DNA of 64,000 nucleotides from positions 1,426,001 to 1,490,000 of the forward strand of contig JAWNZC010000338.1 in the NCBI GenBank assembly GCA_035771165.1, written 5' to 3'. The position numbers were made by a program, and so were the translations under genes. Within the stretch, counting starts at the first letter, position 1. Every line of letters begins with the position of its first letter. Below are positions 41,301 through 55,700 of this stretch, in pieces. The notes under the pieces were generated by a model. The model had not been told where the DNA came from. It was given only the letters and a program-made list of their open reading frames with translations, and ran no database searches. The stretch comes from Paragorgia papillata (Eukaryota; Cnidaria; Anthozoa; Scleralcyonacea; Coralliidae).

Positions 41301-43755
41301 TGCCTAAATGCCAGAACGTGAAAAAATTTCTGAGGAATAACAGAATAATTATAATATAATTGTGCTACTCCAAGTACATGTTATGTACAAACTAAGGTCT
41401 CAGAACGTAACGTAAGGTTCCACAACGCAACGTACAAGGTTTGCCAACGTAAGGTCTCACAACGTAACCTAAAGTCTTATAACGTAACGTATGGTTTCAA
41501 TACTACCGCCAACGTAACGTATAAAAGGTCTCGCAAGGTACAAAGTATATAAAGCCAGATCTCATAACGTAACATATACACTGTACATACATATTACACA
41601 TCTTCCCACAAGGGGCTTTTCAAGAGCAATTTACATATCGAAATTTATTTAGCATGACCAAGTCGAAGGCATATTAAAGGCGCTCCATGCAGCCGCCATA
41701 CGACACATGTCGGGCCACGGATTACAGGAGAACCCGGCGAAAAACCATCGAAAACGGGGTCATTCCCAGACGGTCACCCATCCAAGTAATAACCCTGTCC
41801 AACCGAGCTCAACTTTACACTGCAGTGTTGAGAGGCAGCGCCCTAACACGGCTAACAGCATACGCCAACCATGCTCCCCGTATGGTTTCATAGTGTAACG
41901 TTAAGTCTGATAACGTAACGTTAAGATGTAATAGCGTAATGTAAGGTCTCGTAATGTAAGGTCTCTTAATGTAACGCAAAGTCTCATAAATGTAACGTAA
42001 GGTTTCATACTACGGAATGCGGAGGGCTACTACGCGTGTATATCCTAAAAGTTAAAATTCTCTATTTTTAGGAAAGAAACGGCGTCTAACAATTATTGAA
42101 TGTGGAAATGATATGAACATGATGATTGATATTGCAAAGATTGCAGATCTGGTAAGAGTGGAAAAATGTCTCCTATATAGTTACTACTAGAAATACATGA
42201 ATGCGACAACCCCTCACCCGCTTTAACTTTTATATGTATTTTTGAAACACACACCCCTGGTTAAAATAAGCACTCCTGATATACAGCAAAGGCAAACAAT
42301 AATCCTTGGAATAATTACAGAATGTCACTCCACTTATGTATTAGGGTGACTAACTGTTTACTTTCAGATTTCTGATTTGAAAGTTGAACATATGAAAGCA
42401 AAACTTAAATTTCATATTAAACTCTGGTTGTAAAAAAACATGTTTTGCAAAAGCATGCAGAATTAAAAGTTAACAGCTCAAAAACAACATTTATAATATA
42501 AAGTCTGAGATAAAACTATTCAGTAGAATCGGATTCAAGAAAAAAGCATTAAACAGACAACGACTCAGTCGAAAATGTGGAAATACAGCCTAGAAAATTG
42601 GCAAAGCCGGCCCATGAGTATTAATAATAACAAGTGCATGTACAGTACATAGTCAATGAAAAACACAACGTCCAGATAAACTTTTAAAAAGATAGTGTGA
42701 AATTAATACTTGACTTATACAGTGGTAGATACCCCCCCCCCCCCCCATATAACATACAAAGGGATGCCGCCTCATTAATATTCAGCGTGAGTGCCGCGCA
42801 TGACGAATGCATGACGGACAGGGGCGTAGCGTGACCATTTTGACTTGGGGGGTGTAACGTCTAAGTTTTACCGACGAACACGTGGCCGTGGACGCTTCTC
42901 CGGAGAAAAGTATCTAGGCACGAGGTTATATATACATACGAAATCCACCGTTATAGCTTCATGTTTTAATGTTTATTTTCCACATAAACACCTTTATCAT
43001 AATTGCATGCATATCACTAAATAAGTGTATCGTTGGTTGCAACTTGCGATCCTATAACTCCGCTATAAGTCTATGAGTATAACAGTTAGTCATTGTAAAT
43101 CTACAAATACAGTGCACTGTATTTTCAATCACAAGACAGTGTAGTAAATCATAAAAAAAGGACAAAACGCGCATGCTGCATGCATTATCGTTTTAAATTT
43201 TAACTTTCCTTTTTTTTTTGGTTTTGTATCGGTTTTTGCGCTCCTTTGGAGGCATTTTGACTGAACTAGTAACAGTGTAATCCGCAGAGTTTACTTTTGA
43301 ATAAATTCGTTTAAAACCTCTGTCCTCTAAACCTGATGTGAGATGTCTGATGAATCTGACACCGTGCGTGGAAAGCTGGAGTAACAATTGACAACTAGCA
43401 ACTAACAAGATGTAAAGTTTTATCGTGTGAAAATTACACGTGAACCGGAAATAAAGATTTTCCGCGTGGTCTCGATTTCATTCACCAGAAATACAAGCGT
43501 CTGCACGCAGGCTAATCCCACATTCCCACGCCTGCCGTGGCGGAAATTGCACATTAATTAAATCAAACATTTTTACAACTGGAAAACTTTAAACTGTGAC
43601 TAAAAGTCATTTTTACCGACAACCAATTTTAATGTAGACGAACAGTTTACCGATAGCCGACAGGTCTATTTATCACAAGGTTTTCAAACTTCCAGTTTAA
43701 CCGATCGGTTTTACCGACGGCTCCAGTCATTACCGACCGACTCCGCGGGTGGGGG

Positions 43756-43786
<31 letters not shown>

Positions 43787-46700
43787 GCACGCTACGCCCC
43801 TGATGACGGGCGCATGACGAATGCATAGCATCACGCATGACGAACGCGTGTAGACCGAAAGCGACAAGAGTGCTAAAGATCAGGTGTCATAAAGACGCTC
43901 TTGAACGTTTAAGACAATTAGAAAACACGTCAGAGTCCATATTGTATGCACTGTGGAAATTATATAGTAATGCGGAGAATCCAAAAATGAAATGTATTCT
44001 AGGATATCTTTCTTACTGGAGAGAAAGTAATGAATGATTTTCTTGTATAAATGTTGTGTTTTGTCTTATATAAGGCTAATAATTGTAGAAAAAGTCAGGA
44101 GGTCGTTAAAAGGTCATTAGGGAATGAAACAATGGGACATGTTTAGGCGGAGCTGTATAACCATAGAGAATGTACAGCGTCGCGTAGTGTGTGACTATAG
44201 TTCTTACAAGGTTGCAGGTTCGTCTGGATACTCAAGACTTTTTCTGAGTACTTAATATACAGCTTGACTATAGCAAACTAGAAATTTTTTTATTATCAAC
44301 CTACAATCTACTTGAGTTAAAAATAACTCACTTTCGTTTCCTGTGGTGGCTCCATTACAAGTCGTTTCTCGGGTCGATTTGTAGCGACTCGAAAGATGAC
44401 TGGCTTGATGGATTTATCGGCTTCATCTTTTTCATACAGTACATGCTGAAAAGATTAGAAAGCTTGACATGTATGCTCACTTTCGAAGAAGAACATATAT
44501 AAGGCCATTATAAAATTATATTGGGCATTTCACTCGATTACATAGCATGTTCTAGGGATTTTTGGTGAAGGAAAACTCGAATTTTCCTTCACCACAAATC
44601 CCTAGAACATGGTATGTAAGCGAGTGAAATGCCCAATATTACTTCTAATAAACTCAATTCTCTCCTGGCATTACCACCTTATAATGTATACAGAACTCGC
44701 GCGATCAAGCTCTCGGCAACGGCCTCCGTGCATGGCTCAGTGGTCAGAGCATTGCACTAGAATCGCAAGGTCGTGGGTTCAATTCCTGCCGGAAGGCCTG
44801 TGTAGTTGCATTTTTCGCAACTGGTCCCGGTTTGGTCTTAAAATGTCTAGAACACATTATAAAGTTGCTTCTTTGTTCAGTATCGGAAACGCTGTTTTCG
44901 GGAATTCCTTCATGCATCTCAAATCACAATAACTAATATTCGTGGACGCTTTTTTAGTTCGAATAGCGCGTCTATTGTAGGTGTTGTGTATTCGAAACAT
45001 TCTCCCAAAAAAAACAACAACAAACTTTTATTGTTCTCAGGCATTGCTACTCATCGATGCAAGTTTTGGATTTGAAATGGAAATATTCGAATTTCTAAAT
45101 ATCTGTCAAGTTCACGGTTTTCCAAAGATCATGGGCGTTCTTACTCATCTCGACCTTCTCAAGGATAATAAATCTTTAAGAAAGACCAAAAAGAGACTGA
45201 AAAACAGATTTTGGACAGAAGTATATCAGGTAGGCAACAGTTTTTATGCCAGTTAGTTCAGTTTTGGTGAGAATAGTTTTGAATACAAAGAAATGAGAGA
45301 AAACTGTTACTAATGATATGAAAGACATCGTCTTTTCGTTTTGCGTGGTGGTGAGTGGCACTACGGGCACTATTTTTGCCAGGTCGTATATAATGAGTTC
45401 ACTTAATATTGTAAACTTATTGTTTTCTTCAATTTGGATTGATGCTTTAGGGAGCTAAGCTTTTCTATATTTCTGGAATCACGCATGGCCAATACCCCAA
45501 AACAGAAATTCATAATCTCGGTAGATTTATATCTGTGACGAAATTCCGGCCGTTGGCTTGGAGATTATCGCATCCTTACGTGTTCGCGGACAGGTAAGAA
45601 AGTTCATAGTTATATCATATGATGATTGTTTGATCCTCGAGAAGTTATGTACCGACTGTACGGTCACGAAAAGGTGTTCCCGCTCTTTTCTATATTCCAC
45701 TGATGTCTTTATTTCCTATATTTATCACTTTCCTTTCATTTATTCTATTTGCTTCCTTTTTTCCCTTTCGCCTGACCCTTTGGCCTGTGTCTCTTTCTGC
45801 CTCTCTTTATTTTACCCGTCCCTCAGTCCCCTTCTCTTGTCTTCATTTTCCTCTTCTTTCCTTCCTTCTTTCCTTCCTTTTTTCCTTCCTTCTTTCCTTC
45901 CTTCTTTCCTTCTTCTTTCCTTCCTTTTTTCCTTCTTTTCTTCCTTCCTTCTTTCCTTCCTTCTTTCTTTCCTTCCTTCCCTTCTTCCATCCTTTTTTTC
46001 CTTCCTTCCATTTCCGTTTCCCTCATTCCTATCCCATCACTTCCTTCTCCATTCCTTCCTTCCTTCTCTCTTTCATTCTTTTCTTCCTTCCTTCCTTTCT
46101 TTATTTCTTCCTTTCTATCTTTCTTCCTTCCTTCTCTCTTATCTTTCTCTTTCTTCTCCTCTTTTTTTTTCCTTTTGATTTTTTTCTCGTTCTTTATTTC
46201 TTTGTTTCTTTCGTTCATTTTTTTTGCTATCTATCCATCCATTGTTCTCTCCTTTCTTTCTTCGCTCCCCGCTTTTCCTCTCTTCTTTTTCACTTCCTAT
46301 CTTTTTTTCAAATTCTTCTCTCCAACATAAGTTTTATCTTTTCTATGGCCTACTTCTTTATTTCAAGGTTTCTGTCTATCTTTCTGCTTAGAAGTAATGT
46401 GTTTTGTCTACATGTTAATCGACATGTTTCATCTTAGTTTCGTCAAATTGAAGCTGCTTTCAACCACATGTACGTTCTTTTTTTACTGTTTGTGATTGGA
46501 ACAGAATTGAAGATCTAACAGACGCTGAAGAACTTCGGCAGAATCCAAAATGTGATAGACGAGTGTCTTTTTATGGATATGTTCGTGGAGCTCATATGAA
46601 ACCAAATAGCAAAATTCATCTCTTAGGTAATCTTTGTCTCATCTTTGACATTTAACCACCCAGCTTTAACATTATGTATTAGCGTTAAAGGTCATATTTT

Positions 46701-49700
46701 TACCAACGACGATTTTAAAGATGCTGTCCAGTCAGTTCTGCGCATGATCCGCATCTTTGTTTATCAAACATGACATTCGTAGATAATTACTTGAAGTACT
46801 CAGCTCAATGTAAACCGTTAGAAGCGACATGGCAGAAAACCAAGCGATTCGGTGAGGATATCTCTTCGGATTTCTTCTATTTCTTCTGAAAATGTTTTGT
46901 TTCAAGTACAAGTAATGAAGAGGAAGCAAGAAAAGCTTACAATCTTGAATAAGGTATCAGTAAATATTTTTATAAACGAAGAAGTAAACATTAGTTTCGT
47001 ACATGCGCAGAACGGACTGGACAGCACCTTTAAAATATATGGGGAGTTTAACCTGAGTATTATTATACACTTGTTGACTGGCGCGGAGGGAAACATCGAG
47101 TTTTACGGACCCGAAGGCTTCAATGTCACCCGAGGGCTTTAGCCCGAGGGTGACATTGAAGGCTGAGGGACCGTAAAACTCGATGTTTCTCGAGGCAAAA
47201 GTCAACAAGCGTTTTGTTATATACCAAAGACTTTTAAAATACAAAACTGACTCGAAACTTGCAAACGGCGAAAAGACTTACCAAAACACTTTCACTTTGT
47301 CTTCGTAATTTCAATTCAAGTCATTCAACTAAACAAATACACCAGATTCAACACTAAGAACAGCTTTAAATTTCTCCAGGTGTTTTTCCGATCTTTGAAG
47401 ATATGTATAGAAATTCTTTCTTTCGGAAAATGGACTATTTCGTTTCGTAGCAAACAAGCTCGAAACAAGCTGTTGTTTTCAAAATGCCCGAAGAGTCCAA
47501 AGTTCTTGATCTGATGCAATAATCGTGTATTCACGTGAACAACGCAAGATTAAAGCGACGTCAGAAGGAAACACTGCATTATTTCCCTCTTCATTGTTGA
47601 CATCAGAGGGAAGTGCAATGTTTCCCTCGGCAGAAAGAAACATTGAGTATGTTGAACAACACGTGACCATGATTTGACCAATAGGATTTCATTATTGGCA
47701 AACGAAAGTATTTGGTATATAACAAAAAGTTTTGTTATATAGCTGAACTTGTTTTTACGTCATTACGCTAAAAGGCCACGTTGATTGGTTGCTAAGGCCT
47801 GCGCTAAACGTCGCACAATAGACGAATTTAATTCAGATGAATTTAATTGTTTGAATTTTATTCGACGAAAGTGCGACGTATAACTCAATTTAATTCGACG
47901 CACGAATTAAATATTAAAATTCGTCTTGGCAATTAAATTCGTCTGAATTAGACGGATAATGCGACGATAATGCGCGTGTTCGCGTTACACGACGAATTAT
48001 CGTCACGTCGAATTAAATGTTTCTCTTCTCTCTGCGACAATTCGGCGCCATAATTTCAAGAAGTCGTTTTCATGCTCCACGAGTCCAAGTAAAAACAATT
48101 GAATTCGACTGAAATTCGATGTTTAACTCGACGTCGCATTTACGTCGCACTACCGACGAAGTTAATTCGAATTAAATTCGTCTGTTGTGCGACGTTTAGC
48201 GCAGGCCTAAGAGGTCCGAGAAAAGCGGTAATGCCCTCCCGGCATTGTGTTCGCCTTTTTCAATGACCTGCAAGTTTTGGCGGGAAAATTTCAGAGTTGA
48301 TTTGAATGAAAATAAAAGAGAATTAGACATTTCCGTTGGAAAATTTTGAACAATAAGACGTCCTGGAACATTAGTGTTTCTTTTTATAAAAAACTAGTTA
48401 TTTAAAAGCGCTAAACATGAATGCTTAACAGGAGTAAACATGAAACGAATTGAACTAGCTCAAAAGTAACGTAAACGGCAGCATCTGAAAACGCGAACGA
48501 TGAGTTAAAAGCAAATATTAAGAAAACGAACCAAAAGCCATATAATAAATGGCTTATCAACCCGTTTGCTCGGTCTATGTATAGGTAATAGCATGGTTTC
48601 TGTGCAATTTGGAAAAAAACATGCACGAGTGAGTTTTTCAAAGGCTATCAAAATTGCACGAAAAACTCACGAGTGCGTGTTTTTCCAAAATTGCACTCGA
48701 AACCATGCTATTACTTATTCGTAATATACATGAAATGTTAAACAAATGTTCTTCCGGCTACAAAGTTTACATACCACTCATTGCTCCACTTCTCGAAGCA
48801 TAAATGGTTAAAAACTGCTTCGCTTTGTTCACTAAATACTTAAAACGTTTTACTCATAGCATCTAACCTCTTCTAGTCTTCTTGCAGGAACTTTAATGAC
48901 AATATTAAAGCAAAATTCACTCTGTATTTCATCGAAATGTTCTTCAACAACTCTATGTTTTTGGTCGCCATATTGGATTTTCTCGTGAGGAAATACCATC
49001 CTTCAAAATCCGCATAAGCATTTCATTGGCTTTCCGGTAGTTTCCGGTTGTTTATTAGCCAATCAGAATGGTTAATACTCATTGAAATTTGCACTGTATT
49101 ACACCTTTTCCGTACTGTATTACATTGAAATTGCACTCCTCTCGACCAATCAGGATGCAGTAATTTTGCCATGTATATTATTAGCTCGGTAATAGCATGG
49201 TTTCGAGTGCAATTGTTTTCGAGTGCAAACATGCACGAGTGAATTTTTCAAAGACTATCAAAATTGCACGAGTCCAAAGGACGAGTGCTATTTGAGGTCT
49301 TTCAAAAACTCACGAGTGCGTGTTTTTTTTCAAATCGCACAAGAAATCATGCTATTACTTATTAATAATATACATCAAAATTTAACATGAAGAGAATCTT
49401 TCCCATCAAACTGCTTTGTGCAAATAATTTGCACTGTATTCCTTTTTTCTGCACCGTATTTCCTCAAAACTGCACTGCTCTCAGCCCATCAGAATTGATA
49501 AATGTTTTCATGTACATTATTAGATCATTAAAACGTTGTTTTAAGATTTCTTTAACACATCTTTTCTTTAGGAGTTGGGGATTTTCCAATAAAAGACATC
49601 AGTATGCTACCAGACCCTTGTCCTTTACCGGAGAAAGAAAAAAAGAGATCTTTGAACGAGAAAGAGAAGTTGCTGTACGCACCGATGTGTGGTGTTGGTG

Positions 49701-52700
49701 GTGTGGTTTATGACAAAGTACGTTAAGTCAGAGTCGGACTGGCCCTATGTGCCAATGGCACGGGCGCCCCCTTAGGATGCCGTTACTGCGCCCCTTTCCC
49801 GTTGTATAATATTATATTTGATATGTAGTGCAATTCCTATTTAAAAACCCGATTTTGGATTTATAGTCGTTTTACGTTTTAATCAGTATGGTACAGCTAA
49901 TAGTATATTACGATTAAATAATATTTTAGTACGCTTCGCGCAGCTGACAGCCTGACATGAAGTAGTCACCTAATTAATGGTACACACAATGACGACATCT
50001 CCTCATGATGTATGCCTTGCATGTTATGGTGTTATTCCTATATAAAATGAGTATATTTGAATATTTTGTTTGGTATTTTATATCCTTCAAAACTCTTTCA
50101 AACCCCCCTAAAAATGCAGGAAATGCTATTTCAGAGACTCTAAACTTTTCCGGGGGAGGGGCATGCCCCCGGACCCCCTAGAAGTTGGTCGCGTCTTCGG
50201 CGCTCCTTGCCCACACGTAGTAAGTATTGCCTGTTTTGCCCCCTTATTAAATATTCTGAAAGAAACCCTGACGGCGCCCCTCTCCCTAATGGAACGACCC
50301 CTAATACGAAGCCAGTCCGACTCTGCGTTAAGTGAAGTGATTGGTTGTGTTAGGCTATACATTTACACATTAGTCGCGCTGATTTATGGTTTAGATGCAT
50401 GTTAAAGGACATTGGCAATAAAAACGAAGTTTGTCAAATTTGAAAGAACTCGTAAAATTGTAATAGAAGATCTTTTACAATTTTGTATCTTTCTCCGTTC
50501 TTAAAATATTTCAGTTTGTTTGATATGTAAATTAGATGATCTCAGGGTACAGTATTTTCATAAATTACAAAATATAACTCACACCTCTATGATTGCTCAA
50601 CATAAAATGTTTAGTGTCACAAGGCGTTTTTATGTGCATAGTTTCAAGTTATTTCGTTAAACAAACTTAGAGATATAACTGATTTTGCTAGGTGTGAAAA
50701 TACTGTACCCTGCTCCTGACGTCAGAGATCATCTAATTTACATATCAAACAAACTGGAATATCTTGAAAACGAAGGAAGATACAAAAAAGTTGCAAAAGA
50801 TCTTCTATTACAATTTTACGAGTTCTTTCAAATTAGACAAACTTAATTTTTATTGCCAATGTCCTTTAACTGACTTTCTATACGGTTTCTTGAAAATTGG
50901 AAAAAACTGCAAGTTTCAACTAAAAAAAACCCTTCAAACACTGCAAGTTTCAACCTTTCTAACGTTGAGAACATCACATACTGTCAACAGATAAAGTGTT
51001 TTATCTGTCGCTGTGACAACACTGACGTTCTTATAAATGGCCGCAAGTTCACATTTAATCCACTTTATTTTAAAAGTTCGGTTATCCCCAAATATTTTTG
51101 AACTAAAACATTTCTCTAAGTTTGAGTAATCAATAGGGTTTTTTTTTGTAAAATTTCCTGTTGAATACTTAGACGTAAAGAAATGTTTAGTGCAAAAAAA
51201 TTGGCGGTAATCACTCGTTTTTTAAATAAATTGGATTAAATATGAATTTACGGTCATTTTGAAGCGTGTATATTATAATATGCATAACTAGTTTTATTCT
51301 TTTCCAAAATATCCATAAGCACTTTCTAGGTTGAAACCTGCAAATTTTTCACTTTTGAAGAAACAGTGGGAGCCACTTCAAAACTAAAAACGGTGAACGG
51401 AATGGTTTGTGGACTTATTGTAGTCAACTACATCTCGTATGCGAACGTTACCACGTAGGAGCACAAATGACTATATGAATTTGCAACTTTACCTCTTCAC
51501 CCGAGCCTCAGTAGCTCAATCGTTAGAGCGTCTAACCGAACACTAAAAGGTTGCAGATTGGATCTTTGTCTGGTTAAACTCAGTTAAACATTTTCGGAGA
51601 ATTTGAGCTTGACGAACGTTCACTGAACGTCCGTTACATTATTACACACATTTTTTTAACCGATTCGAATAATCTTAAGCTGTTGTGTGCCAAATTATTT
51701 GTTCTAGGATGCAGTTTACATAGATCTTCGTGGGAGCCATCATAACAGGAACGATGATAAAGATAACAACGAAAAGGTGAAACAGTTGTTCGATTAATTT
51801 TTTGTGTGATATATATGTTGTTTACAAGACTATTTATGGAAAAACACTGTTTCTTAAAGGAAAAATTTACTCCAGAATTAATGTTTTTCTCCCCTTTAAT
51901 AGAAAGTAAAAAATAGTTGAGATACTGACAGTCTTATTAAGTATATTTCATTCTAATGAAATCCCAATCTCGTTCCCAGAGCCCCGTTCCCCACGGAAAA
52001 CGAGAGACTCTGGGATAATCCGTTCACGCCATCACAAGATTCTTGTGATCCGGAAGAAGAGTTATATAGAGTTCACTGTGTTCATCAGCCAATGAAATAT
52101 CGATGTGAAACTGATTATCCCAGAGTCTCTCGTTTCCCGCCCGCTGGGTAAGGGGAACGTGGGCTCTGGGAACGAGATTGATGAAATCCGTGTTCAAAAT
52201 ATTCGACAATCAACGCTACCATTTTGAAACGTGCTTAGCAACCTGACACCTCCTACACCCCCTTCCCCCCGCACGCTACGCCCCTGTCTCTAGGACCTTT
52301 TTCGAAGGTATAACTTTTTGAAGTATGGAAATTAATGAAACCTAACCCCAACATTAGCTCTAAGTCCTTAACCCTAATCTCACGCGGCGAACCACAATTA
52401 CTAGAGAAGCTTGTGGGATGCACAGTAAAGTTAAATTCGTCACTTGGCAGAGGAGTCCCATCTACTCAAAATTCTGTTCAAAAGAAATAGTTCATCACAA
52501 ATTAACCTTTTTGTTTTAATGTGCTGTAAAAAACTAAAAATGATAATTATGTATTAACTGTTAATATGTTTGCACCTCTAGATGGCCCAGGGCCCTGGGA
52601 ATGAGCTTCTTTCTTCTTTGTCCGGAATGCAAGAAACTATAGATGCCAAGATGGCTTCCAGTAAGCTTTCTTTGTTTAAGGTAAGAAGAACTTATTGACC

Positions 52701-55700
52701 AAGATGTTAATCCTTTATTGGCCAGGTTTCCGGGAGCTCTCCCCTTGACGAGTAACATCTGGCGTTATATAGAGTAAAATTAATAAGTTGCCAAAAGGCA
52801 ACTGTGACCAGTAAAGGGTTAATCTGAATCTTAATTTATTATTGTTAGTGTCTTAATTTATATTTGTTCTTTCGAGGGCTTTATATCGCATAAAGCCCTT
52901 GAATAATAATTAGAAACGAAATGAAGAAAAAAACAAGGAAAATCTTTGTCCAAGGTGGAAAAAAAAAGACAAAACTTTGTTGGAAAACCTCCTCAATAAT
53001 AAATTAAGTCAGATAAATCCCTCGAACGTCGGGATGTATGCGATATAAAGCCCTCGGACGCTGTGGGTCCTCGTGTCTTTATATAGCATACATCCCTCGT
53101 TCTCGGGATTTATCTATTACATAAAACAATTTACGGTAGAGTGACAGACACACAGATCATTACTAAAACTCATCAAATTTATAAATTTAACTAAATCTGC
53201 TTTAATAATTATTCACATCAGAATTATTCACATTAATAAATTTTCACATCAGAATTTCAGGAAAATATTGAATCTCTTTATATGGCTTGGCTCACGATCC
53301 TCAATTTCAGTAATTGGCTCCTGGGCAGTATTTAGAAACCAGCAAAGACCGTTCATTCCAAAAAATTGGAAAGTTGTAAAACCTTGCGAAAAAAATTGAG
53401 ATGATAAAACGAGTTCACAGGGAGCCCTAACGTTTATTAGTGAAGGATGTTTATCAGTAAAACCGGTTTATCTGTATTTATTTTATTAAGAAATTTAATA
53501 AACCGATAGTTTAGAAGCTTAAAACCGTTTGGTTACGTGAGAGAGCATTCTCGTTCCTACAGTCCACGTTCTTAGAACGAGAATGACGCGAGAAAAAATC
53601 CCGCCCATTCGCGAGAGGCCGCGAGGTTAACTTATCACCCAGGGCGCGCTATTGTTAATAAGTTTAAATACCTAATAAGTTAATGTCCCCTGCTTCGCGT
53701 GTTTCCACGAATGGGCGGAGTATTTCCGCTTTCCAATGGACTTTCAAAATTTGAAAAATTAAAAATATCAGATTTTAATCCCCTGTCTGTGTTGCTTCGT
53801 CGTATTTGATTTCATATACTAGTCGATTATAGCGATTTTTAAGCCTGTTTTCCACGAGGCGGAATTTTGCGCGCGTAGCGGAAATTTTCTTTGTCTTGTG
53901 ATTTCTCGGGTGGAATTAATTAGAAAAGACAAAGAAAATTTCCGCTCCGCGCGCAAAATTCCGCCTCGTGGAAAACAAGCTTAATACGATTTATTTACCA
54001 ACAACAAACAACCTATTTTACTTATAAAAATCCTATTTAGTAATTTACTTTTCTTTTTGATAAAACATATACAGATAACCCCGTTTTACTGAGAAACATC
54101 CTTCAATAATAAACGCGTTAGGGCTCCATGTGACGAGTTTTAGGCTAAGCAGTCTCTTCATAGCCTGTTTACCAATTTTGGATGGTTTATGCAGTTGAGG
54201 AATTCCATATAAACTTATCTTCCTTTAGTTAACGGATTCCATACAACAAAAAAACTTATCTTCTTTTAGTTTCCGTATAATAAGAAAACCTTACTTCCCT
54301 TAGTCCGGAATTCATGCAAGTTCGCAGTGTCTGTATAAAACCAACCGTACGACTACGAAACTCGTCCCATCTCTTCTTCGGGCGGATTTTAACATTACCT
54401 CAAAGGGCACTTTTTAAACTCTTTTTTCGTCAAGAGTATAAACGTTGACACTAATTGCAACTTGCAATATAAGACTCCGTTTACAATAGAGAAAAGTTTC
54501 CGTTTTCATTTCGTACCGAGTATTCGGATTCGTTAGGCGTTTACACTACAGCAGTATTCGGATTCAGCCGTTTCCACTGCACTTGGAATTCCTTATGTTC
54601 GCCATCTTGGTTCTACCGCAAACTCATATGACTGCGGGCGAAAAAGTATCCGGAATAACCGTTCACACCAACCTCGTCCCCAGGGCCATTTGTGGGGGCT
54701 GGGCCAAGATGGCGGCCAAAACAAAATGGCGGGAACAAATGGCCCTGGCACAGGCTGCAAAAAATGAGTCAAATTTTGACTCATTTTTGACTCGGACCCA
54801 GGCTTCACTAACTTTATCGCGCCTAGTCAGGCTCAATTTTTTCTGAATATTTAGTTCAGCTTGACTGACCCAAACTGAAAACAATCAAAACATTCATTTC
54901 CAAATACATTGTCGAATTATTAAAATAAATAGACTTTTAATAAATATCTGTAAATGCTTAGTATTTATCATTTGCTTCACCGTTTTACCAAATTCGCAAG
55001 AAACTGGATTGCCGTTGTCTGGCCGGGCCGCCTTGTTTTCGTGAGTTTTCGGTGGATTCTTCTTGTTTGAAAAATGCCTGCTTCTCAATGGGCAAACACG
55101 TAAATTCTGCCCTGTGGTGTCCTTTCCTTTCGCAGCCAAAATACTTTTTGACTTTGTTCACCAAGTCTTTCGTTCGCTCGATTTAGAAAACACTCTGAAT
55201 TGCCGTCCCATGGACTTCGTTGTATGGCAGCCAGGGCACAGAGACGACACGACCCATCATTACATATTCTTCCGACGTTTTTACGGGTGTTTCGCCAGCT
55301 TTCCTCACATATTCATTCATTTTGAACGGTTGTTTTTAACAGCCGGCAATTCTGGTATCACTATATTTAATAATTTAATATAATTTGGGCCCTAAAAACA
55401 AATGCCCGCGAGTTAGCCTGCCGCCCGCCTTGTTTCTACCAATCAGAATACCTAAAACATCCAATGTTATCTCGACCAATCAGATGTGGTGATAGCTCAG
55501 CCTGTGCCAGGGCCATTTGTTCTTGGCCGCCATCTTGGCCCAGCCCCCACAAATGGCCCTGGGGACGAGGTTGCCGTTCACACTACGTAATGTTTCGGAT
55601 TCAAAAGTAAGTAATATATTCGGATACAAAATTTCTACTTTTTTCGGATTCAAAATCTCCGTATACGTGTCCAAACCGGGAAGCTTGTATTCCGGATTCA

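Noticed and set aside
41745..41835. Functional 5S rRNA gene
   Set aside because: Only the 3' half matches. The 5' half and the 3' T-run are missing or diverged.
44727..44800. Functional tRNA gene
   Set aside because: Boxes A and B are good, but no 7-bp acceptor stem closes the structure and a SINE body follows.
45558..46437. Frames of up to 244 codons, Phe/Leu/Ser-rich
   Set aside because: Caused by a purine-poor tract in BMS1 intron 4. The first part of one frame is only read-through from exon 4.
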